Below are positions 48,541 through 64,000 of a DNA stretch of 64,000 nucleotides, piece after piece (the stretch's first letter is position 1; every line of letters begins with the position of its first letter). A model generated the notes under the pieces. The model was not told the DNA's origin. It ran no database searches and saw nothing but the letters and a program-made list of their open reading frames with translations. The stretch spans positions 84,318,237 through 84,382,236 of the forward strand of contig JACSVZ010000001.1 of the NCBI GenBank assembly GCA_014706295.1, in the 5' to 3' direction. The DNA comes from Lycocorax pyrrhopterus obiensis. Its lineage: Eukaryota; Chordata; Aves; Passeriformes; Paradisaeidae. A program made the translations under genes and the position numbers.

Positions 48541-51409
48541 TGAGCACAAAACGAAGTAGCACTGCCATCCCCGCGCTTGCACCGACAAGCAGAAAACCCT
48601 CCCTCCTGCTTTGGTGTGATTGGAATAGCTATTCCCAACGTAGGTGCAGCCTTAAAACGAATGGAGGAGGAGAAAACACGTTGTTCAAGTTCAGTAAGAA
48701 ACTCCACCAGCTGCAGAGCATCAGTACCATTAGGCTGCATACAACACAGCTGCAACTCAGAGTAGAGTACAAACAGGTACCACACAGAGAAAACCCCAAA
48801 GCCTGTTGTTTTTGCGGCTTCCATTCGGAGTAACACACAAGATGGCATGGCATGAGCAGCACATCTTGCAAGTTTGATATTAAAACTCATGTGTTGTGGG
48901 GAAATAAATTTCGAACCTCTGCTCTAACAGCTGCAGTAAAAGCGGAGTAAGGAGTGTAACAACAATGACGATGTACTGTCAGGAAATACGGCTTGGCTAA
49001 AGTCTGAAAGTCCAAATCGTTTATGCAAACCACAGCCAGAAGTTTAGACAGAGGATGAACTGTCTCACCATATACTAGTGGTTTTGGCTGTCAGAAACAA
49101 AAAGTTGACCAATTTTTTTCTTAAAGGTTTTAAAATCAGATCTTTGCTGCCTAAAAGGAACTTAATTTTTTTTTTATGGTCGCTCAAGTCAGTTTCTATT
49201 TTCATCAAAAATCTTATTTTCAGGTTTTGTGGAAATTGGAAGAAATGAAAAATTCAATAGTACCTCAGAGGGTTATTCCTGTTGAGTACAGGAGGAGATG
49301 TGAAATATTTTTTCCTTGACTAATACTAGACTTCACAGAAAGCTGATGATTTCTGAGGTATGCAACCACAGAAAGCTTCTTACTCCAGATAAATTGTCAT
49401 TGAGCTATTTAAACTCATAACTGCAGCATCAGTGCAAATATGTTGATGAAATAATCACTTAGATTTGGCTGCATGGTGCTGTTCTGCTACAGCAGCACTC
49501 TGGGGCGACTGTAATTCAGGCAGGATGGGTAATAAAGGAACTCTTTGGAGAGAGACCTGTTAACCAGATCAGTACCATGGCATGGAATCTCTAGTACAAT
49601 GGGCATTATGTAAGCTAGAGTCCTAATACCATGCTAACTTGCTTAAGTGTTAGTCACAAGCAGTGGAATTCAATTAGTGGAAAACAGCTCAGAAATGTAT
49701 GGGGGAAGGTACTGATGCTTTGTGTTACAAAAGAAAACTTCTATAAAAATGTCCATCATCAATGTCTATAAAGCAGTTCCTAAAATTTATCAGTTTCGAA
49801 TACCACAAGCCAGAGAGGTACCTTTCATTGCTCATTAAATTCTGTTCTCTTTGCCTGACAATTCAGCTGTTAAAACATAATTTTACTTTCCTTGAATCTC
49901 ATAAAAGAATTTTTACAGCTTATCACCTTATTTTCAAAATAAGAAAAGTGTAACATAAATAATGATAAATAATACAGTAGAAACCAACTCAGAGACAGTG
50001 GGGATCTGCAATACTGAACAAAGAATGCAAATTTCACATAGGAAAAAGAGATAAAGAAGGATTCAGCCAATGAAAAGTGAAGTGGTGCAGGCAACAGAGA
50101 ACAAAATCACATGGTCAAATATTCCATTAATGATAAGATATATAAGCTGTTAACTTAAAACGTGAGCCATGGTAAGACATGTTCAACTTTGAAAATAATG
50201 TATGAAAATCAGGTTTGGATTTTATGACCTGCCTTTTTTAATGCAGATCACCCATGGTAATTCTTTTTTCAATTCCATGGTAGCTCAATAAATGATACAC
50301 ACAGCTACACAGACAAACAGAGTTAATAAGATCAAACTTCCTAACACAAACCAGGACAGAGTGAACAGTCAATAATTCATGATCTAATTTATGACTGTCT
50401 GCAAAGCAAGCATGTTTTGCCTAATGGGGTGAATGCCTCTTTATTAACTTACTGCTAAATTATGTACTGAACTAATAGCATTGTCAGAGGCCTGTAAACA
50501 GTGCAGATATGAATCAGTGTTTTGTGGCAGCACCGTAATTATAACAACATCCTGAACAAGCTGTGCGCCACTGCAACGTGCATAGACCTGGTACTGATAG
50601 GCTTAGCACAAGATCAGAAGTTAACAAATAGGGACTTAGGCAGCTAATCACAAAACAGACACACTTCTGTTTTGATATACAGGGATGGTGGAATAAAGCC
50701 AGTTCTCAAGCTGTATTAGAGGCACACGACACACTTGTAAAGAACATGACCTCTCCTGGAAAGAGCTCTTCATATTAATCTGAAAAGGCCCCACAGCATC
50801 ATTCTAAATTCACTTTTTAGCAATCAGTCTAGAGCTACAAATGGACACCAATGGGCAACAACTGTGTGCCTGCTGCTTCTGCTGCTGGAAATATCTGGGC
50901 TTCAGACTTTTTGTCAGAGGCAAAGCACAGCCCGTGGGGCAAGGACTGAAGGGGATCTGTTATCTAACCAGCTCTCAGGTGGGGACTCACTTCTGCTTCC
51001 TCTCCTCCATTTCTTCTTTCCTCTGAGTTTCTCAAGTAAACTGCACACAATACCAGCGTTTGTTAATTCCAGTTTTCAAGCTTTGAATTAATAACATGAA
51101 ATCATAATTTTTCCTGTTTCATTTTAGGGAAACACAGACTTATTTTAAAAATTTTGATCAGAACACAATCTTTACCTTTTTAAAATTTTTTTAATTTTTT
51201 TTTATTTTTAGTCACAAATATCCATTAGAAAGGGTCTTCAGATTTCCTCTCTTGCTACACATACCTAGCTAAATTTATAATTTATAACTTTTAGTTTTGA
51301 TACATTGCAGCAGGTTAGTTGACAACTGAAGAGAACACCAATCTAATTTGTTTAGAGCCTTTGCTGGTAGGCTTTTAACTGAAGCCTTTAAGGCACAGAA
51401 ACTTGAGAG

Positions 51410-51545
51410 AAGGAATCACTATTCTATTCCAGGCTTTCTCCCCGATTTACTGGATGACTGAGGGCAAGTTATTTTGGTTCTTGTCTCCTGCCATGAGCAT
51501 GTGGATAATGCTCCTTTCCTCACACCAAATCACTTTGAGAGCTGA
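51410..51545 (+). mobile_element. MIR-like (CORE-SINE) relic, second copy
   Basis: Plus-strand blocks attctattccaggct, tttactggatgactgagg, gcaagttattt, ttgtctcctg and gtggataatgctcctttcct follow the MIR order (…CTTACTAGCTGTGTGACC, GGCAAGTTACTT, CTCAGTTTCC, GGATAATAATAGTACC…). It is more diverged than the copy at 48390 and in the opposite orientation. It may be another CORE-SINE. Confidence 0.55.
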
Positions 51546-52623
51546 GGGTGGGGGGGAAATCCAGTGCAGAAAACTGACAGGGTAATGGTAGAACAACACG
51601 GCATGCCTAAAAAGTGCTGCAGCTTTACAATGCTAAACCTCCCAGCAATCAGTGATTAAAGAAAAAGAAAGATACATTAACTAAGGAAAGACAAACAATG
51701 CACAGCCTGAAGTACTTTTTAACGTATGTTATTCAGCTAGCTGGGGATACCAGTGCTGTTTCTGATTAGTCTGCCAAAGGTAACTCTCAATCGATCTGAT
51801 TTTCTCGACCTCTTCAAGTTCTCCTTACAAACGTCCACACTCTTAAGGACAAACAAGGTTTGGATAGGTTGTGGATAGGTTCACAAATGGAAAGAGACTG
51901 GAAATCAGTTTCCTAGAAGAAAGAATGAATGAAAGAGATACAGGTCTGGGCAGCTAACCAGGGCAATGTGCATCCTCCTAGGCACAACCAATTGCTTCGC
52001 TTGGACTCAGCCCTTGCATCGACCCTCTTTCCTCTTGAGTACACAGCTCAGGCTTAAATACCAAAATAACCTCCAGTACAACATTAACCTTTGAAATTCG
52101 ATCTCAAGACTGTCCAAATCTATCTCACAGTGCTGTGAATTAACTCATTCATATTCAGTCACATATGCAATAACTGATTTTTCTATCACAAGTTCAGTAA
52201 GATTCCTGTGACCAAGAGATTGGTATAAAATGTAAGATTTGAATTCTTGTTCTATACAAGACTCTTCTATTTACTTTTTTAGGCCCCAAGACCTTTCAAA
52301 ATTCTCATTATTGAACTTGTCATTTCAAGAAGGAAAAGTGTATTTTTCATAACAATACATAAGGAGCTCATATGACCCCCTCATTCCTGTAGAGAGAGTT
52401 TTGAGAAAGCTATCTCTACCAAAAAATCTAATTTAGACTGTGAGAAACTATAATCAGCAAGAGTGATTCTTGACTCAAAATAGTTTTGATTTATTATTGT
52501 TAAAAATGTATTAATATTTTGTGAGTCTGTGCTCTCTTAAAATTGATCATAATTGAAAGCTTTGTGTTATTCTTTTAGTTGGTTTTTTTTCCCCCAATCA
52601 AGTTATGCCACTAAACTGTGCTT

Positions 52624-52649
52624 CTAGTTCCATAAGCTAGTTCCATAAG
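52624..52649 (+). repeat. Tandem duplication of a 13-mer
   Basis: Two identical head-to-tail copies of CTAGTTCCATAAG, followed by ct. Consistent with recent replication slippage. Confidence 0.95.
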
Positions 52650-53449
52650 CTCTTGTTCTCACAAAATGATGACTGGTTTAAATGTGTTGCCTTTTAGAAA
52701 CCAGAATTTCACTTATGATCAACAATTTCACTTAAGTCAACAGAAGTAACTACTGAATATTATATTGAACTTCTTTGCTTTGTGTAGGCAATTGAAACAA
52801 ACACAGTATTGTTTTTCTCTGACACAGACTCAAATAAAAAAAGGCATTGAGCCACAATTACTGGAATTCTCTTTCTTCCAGAGAGGAAAAGAAGTCAAAA
52901 TTCAGAGCTTCTTTATTAAAAAGTAGATGTTTGCCCGTGGACAACAGGCGTTAATGAGATAGAAGCAGAAGTTTTTATGCATCAAAAGTCTTAAAAGATC
53001 AAACTGTTGAGAGAAACTCTCCTTCAACTCAGTGGGAATGGTTGCTACTTTCAGAGGGTTTATATTCTCTGTCTATTCCTGACTTGAAACTCAAATCTTC
53101 AGAAAAACATGGCAGGAAGCATTCAGAGAAAAAAAAATGTTCATTTAGTTCCAAGGTTATTATATTCACATTTAGCTAAGTAATTAAATCTAAAATAGTT
53201 TTTAAAATTCCACTGAAATATATGTTTTATATTATTTACTGTATATGAAATTATTTTTTATATATTATATGGACTTCATAAAAGATTCTTGTTTTATTTC
53301 GCAAGATGAGAAATTAGTGTACTGACCTAAGTGTCTTCCAAAATCTGAGTTGTGTAGTGTGATGGTTCTTACACTAGTTCCACAAGTCAGGGCGTTTCAG
53401 GGAGAGTAGTATGTAAACATAGCAGTTATTACTTTCTTGATGAGAGCAC

Positions 53450-53758
53450 TGGAGGGGGTCTGATCGCCTCTCTCTGGTGATCAGCAAAAGGACCCAAGGA
53501 AAAGGAATGAAGCTGCTCTGGGGAAATTCAGACTAGACATGAGGAAAAGATTCTCCATGCAGAGTGTGGTCCATCCCTTGAAGAGGCTCCCCAGCGAAAT
53601 TGTTGTGGCACCACACCTGACAGAGCTCAAGGAGCACCTGGACGATGCACTCAGTCACATGGTTTACTTTTAGGTAATCCTGAGATAAGCAGGGAGTTGG
53701 ACTCAATTATCCTTATGGGTCCCTTCCAACTTGAGATACACTGTGGGTCTGTGCTGCT
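53450..53758 (+). mobile_element. CR1 LINE 3' end, truncated
   Basis: It begins near gggggtctgatcgcctctct and shows caaggaaaaggaatgaagct, ggggaaattcagactagaca, aagaggctccccagcgaaat, tgaggtaatcct-like decay, and gggagttggactcaattatc with cttatgggtcccttccaact, ending in tgtgggtctgtg. It belongs to the same type as the minus-strand copy at 1869. Antisense to DLG2. Confidence 0.93.
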
Positions 53759-54014
53759 CTGATTTTGAAAGTTCAGGAAGTCTCTGAAAAACCGGAATGT
53801 TTTATTAAAATGAGTGTAGTCTAAAGTGGCTGATAATTATTGCTATTTCTTAAGCAGAGGTATGGGTCATAAAGTAGTACAAACCTGCACTATGCCTTGT
53901 ACCTACTGTCAGTAGAAGTACTGTTCTCCACTAAAGGAAAACCCCAGGAACTTAATCACCTTTGTTTCAGTCTCACAAACAGGTTTTATGCACAAGAGTA
54001 ATCTGCAGATTCAG

Positions 54015-54285
54015 AGAACAATTCCGGCTGGAAGGGACCTTTGAAGATCACCTAGTCCAATCTCCTGCCCAAAGCAGGACCCATTTGAAAGTTCAATCAC
54101 ATAGCTTAGGACTTCGTCCAGAAGAATTCTGAACCTCTTGGAGAAGAGAGATTCCATAATCTCACACAATCACCAGTTACATTAAAGAGATCTTTTTCAT
54201 CCTCAAACCCAACTGGAATTTTCCCTATTGCAACATGTGACTGCTGCCTCCAGCCCTTTCTTTGTCCATCTCTGCTCACCTCTAT
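54015..54285 (-). mobile_element. CR1 LINE 3' end, first of an adjacent pair
   Basis: On the plus strand it reads ttccggctggaagggacctt, tgaagatcacctagtccaat, ctcctgcccaaagcagg, aagagatctttttcatcctc, and actgctgcctccagcccttt. This is a decayed CR1 3' region in reverse complement, on the DLG2 strand. Confidence 0.87.
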
Positions 54286-54334
54286 GCTGGTCTTCAGTGC
54301 TGCCAGAGTACACTGCTGGCTCAGGCCAAATTAA

Positions 54335-54655
54335 AGAATGAGAATGTCATTTAAGTTGGAAAGCACCCCTTGAGATCCTGTTGTCAAACCCTCTCTGCTG
54401 AAGCAAGTTTACTAGAAGGCATTGTCCAGGAACATGCTAAGTCAGGTTTTAAATATCTCCAAGGATGGACACTCCACAATCTGAGTTACCTGTGCCCAGT
54501 AACCCTTACCATAAAAAAGAGTTTCCTGATGATAAAATGAAATTTCATGTGCTTGCTGTCCATTGCTTCTTGCCCTGTCAGTGGGCCCTACTGTTAAAAG
54601 TTTGGCTTCTTTATCTTCATTCCCTCCAGTTAGGTATTTATTACCTGATGTTTAT
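54335..54655 (-). mobile_element. CR1 LINE 3' end, second of an adjacent pair
   Basis: The plus strand reads atttaagttggaaagcaccc, gaaggcattgtccaggaaca, atctccaaggatggacactc, cacaatctgagttacctgtg, ttgcttcttgccctgtcagt, gggccctactg and ctccagttaggtatttatt, a CR1 3' region in reverse complement. Its 3' tail abuts the 5' side of the 54015 copy with about 50 bp between them. Confidence 0.88.
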
Positions 54656-55607
54656 GTACTTATAACTATACATGTCCCACTGGAGAGTTATGCCTTCCCA
54701 GGTGCAGCAGGCTGTATTTGCTTTTGTTGGACTTATGTAAAACTTCAGTTGACCTACTTCTCCCCTGTCAACCCATAGATTCATGTAAAAGATTGCCAGG
54801 GGTCTGCAGCATGAAGTCAATTTCTTACAGGTCGCTTTCATAGTCTGGCTGTTTGAAGAGCTTCACTCAGCTAAGTTAGATCAAAGGGACATCATGTAAA
54901 ATGCAGTGGAAGTGATTTTACAGGCTTTTATGATTAAAACCAGACAGTAGATATAGAAGCCAGTTCAGACAGTGCACACTGCTATACAATGTGGAGTATC
55001 TGCAGGCAGAGTCTGAGGCAAAAGCGGACATAAAAAGTAAATATTTTTTCAGTCCATAAACACCAATCTCTCATTCTCAATTAAAAATTGGGCTTTTGCT
55101 AAGAAACCTACATTACCACTATTCTTGGCAGATGTTACTGCATGTTGTTGAGCTTTTGTTCCTATAGAGTGGCCCTAGCTGATAAACTCTCTGTTATGAA
55201 AAATTTATTATCATGTGAATCCGTGAAAACTGCCCCAAGATATGCCCCTTCAGTGGCATATCAGCAATGACCACAGATAACTACATTTTCAGGTGTTCCT
55301 AAAAAGTGAGAGGATTGTGTCTTTGTAGCAAAGTGAAACCCACTTACCAGATAAAATAAGGAAAGGAGGAATCTTTCTAAAATCTCAGAGCAGGAATAAA
55401 GACCATGCCAAATATATGCTTAAAATGCTATGTAAGTCTTAGTAATAAGATAACTATACTTGTACTGCTAAACTTTTATTACAAAACACAAAGTTTGCCA
55501 GGTCTAATCTTAATATGGATTAATGAATTCCATTAGTACGCTACTTTTTGCGGGTTTAGAAGGTCTTTCCAAGGTGTTTACAACACAGACATAATCATGA
55601 GTTGAAT

Positions 55608-55639
55608 TTACAGTAGTTAATTATTACAGTAGTTAATTG
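55608..55639 (+). repeat. Tandem duplication, 16-bp period
   Basis: The 15-mer TTACAGTAGTTAATT is repeated exactly at 55608-55622 and 55624-55638. Confidence 0.95.
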
Positions 55640-57247
55640 ATACAGGGATGAGTTACAAAATACTTGATTTCTTACAAAGATAACAAAATACTGCAGTTGC
55701 TTCTATCTTCTTAATAGCTTAAACTAGAAAAGCTTTCAAATGTAACAAAAATTCTACTAAAAAGATACCATTGTTTTTTGCAAAGAATTCTTTCTTTTTA
55801 GTTGAAAGGCAGCTTCAGGTTTAAGACCCCCACCCATTGTTCACCGTGTCAAATTCTATACCAGGATTTCCAAATACTGCTGTTCCTTCATGCTGTGTTT
55901 TCCATGAAGCTTATCTGGCCCAGTGCAGACATTTACAGTACAGATTGATACTGCTGGACTAGGCAAAGAAACTCCTTTTCATTTGAGTCACCAATGAAAA
56001 TATAGGCTCTTTTATTCTTCTGTTCTATTTTAGACATTAACTTTAGGATGAAACGAATCACCTAGAAATGAAAACCTAGAAATGCTTAGGTTTTTCTTCA
56101 CTATTAGGAGACTAGCTTAGGGGTAGATAGCTGCATTTTAGTCACAAAGTTACATGATATTAGTCCCACTCCTTTTATCTGCAATCTTAGTTAAAAAGTA
56201 AATTCCTCAGGGACTGCCAACTACTATGACTCCTCATCACTATCATAGCAAAAAAAAAAGAATCATTTCAAAAATCAAATTATTAATGTAGCATAAGAAA
56301 TGCCCAAAACTTGCTCTTTAAACTGGCCAACTCCCCTTACTTTTAGCTTTGAACTAAAGGAAAAGGCTTCAGGAAAAGTGTTGCTACCATCTGGTACATT
56401 TTATGAATTTTAAACCATCTGTTTTTGGCAAAGGCTCTCACAGCCAATTTCAGTGCTGAGATCATGAAAGCATCAGAATTTTCTCCCAAGTCTCTCCAGT
56501 TAAATTGGCTTTTTGGAACATTAGCTGGCTGCATGACCGACAGAAAGATGGCAGCCTCTGTGATAGACGGGAGCCTTTCGGCATTCAGTCCATAAGGAAA
56601 GGCAAGCACAAGAACTTCTGTGGTTCCTCTTGTTTAAGGGCGATGCTGGCTGCCATGGATTTGAGAATCCCATCATCGATTTGTATGTTCGTTTCAGGAG
56701 CTACAGCTACAGAGTACAGACTACTCTGGAGATGACTCAGAATATACAGCACAGCCATCACATCCTCATGGAACAAAATAATGTTTGGAAACAGCAGTAA
56801 ACACATCTCACTACTGCAGCCAAATAACAGGAAGCATCTACAAATAGCTGTGATTATTTAGCAATGGCTTTGTAGTTTGGGAAGCCTTGATAGCCTAATG
56901 TATAAGACCAATGTGTAGTTCTTCAGCCACGAGCACACAAAGGCCAGGCAGAGACTTGCATGCTGGTATTCAAGTTTCCTCCTCTTGTTCCCATCTTGCC
57001 TTTTGCACTAAAGAAAATACCTGGTACTAAGAGGTGGCACCATCAAATGCCCCATTATACAGGATTTAACCACCCTTATTCAGTTGCTCTAAGCTCCTTG
57101 ACTCAGCTCTCTTAGCAGAAAGGAGACTCCAGTCATGTCATTTGCTTCCCCTGACCCCATGAAAGATCCACTTGGCATGTGGCTCCCACAGAAAAATTAT
57201 AATAATTATACATTTTGTTTCCAAACACACATAATAAGTTGTTTTTA

Positions 57248-64000
<6,753 letters not shown>

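Overview
The window is intragenic vertebrate DNA, almost certainly from a bird. The evidence is a repeat landscape dominated by CR1 LINE 3' ends (at least 12 clear copies on both strands), one solo endogenous-retrovirus LTR, no Alu/L1-type load, and four spliced exons nearly identical to the amniote DLG2 gene. I could not identify the species. A crocodilian or turtle source is less likely but not excluded.

The only gene I can support is DLG2 (PSD-93/chapsyn-110), a postsynaptic MAGUK scaffold. It is transcribed right to left (minus strand). Four consecutive coding exons lie at 57373-57249, 36761-36592, 9982-9846 and 888-744. They encode PDZ1 and PDZ2 without a break and with matching intron phases (0|2, 2|1, 1|0, 0|1). 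Upstream exons (alternative N-termini and the segment before PDZ1) lie beyond position 64000. Downstream exons (PDZ2-PDZ3 linker, PDZ3, SH3, guanylate kinase-like) lie before position 1. Coding sequence totals 577 bp, about 0.9% of the window.

The rest is intron. The 889-9845 intron (8,957 bp) has two CR1 copies. The 9983-36591 intron (26,609 bp) has a 437-bp solo LTR with matching 4-bp flanks, several CR1 copies, an old CR1 open-reading-frame relic, and a diverged local duplication at 28.9/29.8 kb. The 36762-57248 intron (20,487 bp) has CR1 copies, two MIR-like ancient SINE relics, a very old CR1 3' relic, three microsatellites or minisatellites, and a GC- and CpG-richer block around 47.0-48.4 kb. 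The 57374-64000 part-intron is nearly repeat-free apart from simple repeats.

I found no new multigene system, RNA gene, CRISPR array or intact mobile element. The long open frames in the introns look like chance or decayed repeats. The items most worth a second look are the solo LTR, the ancient SINE and CR1 relics, the CpG-richer block, and the local duplication.
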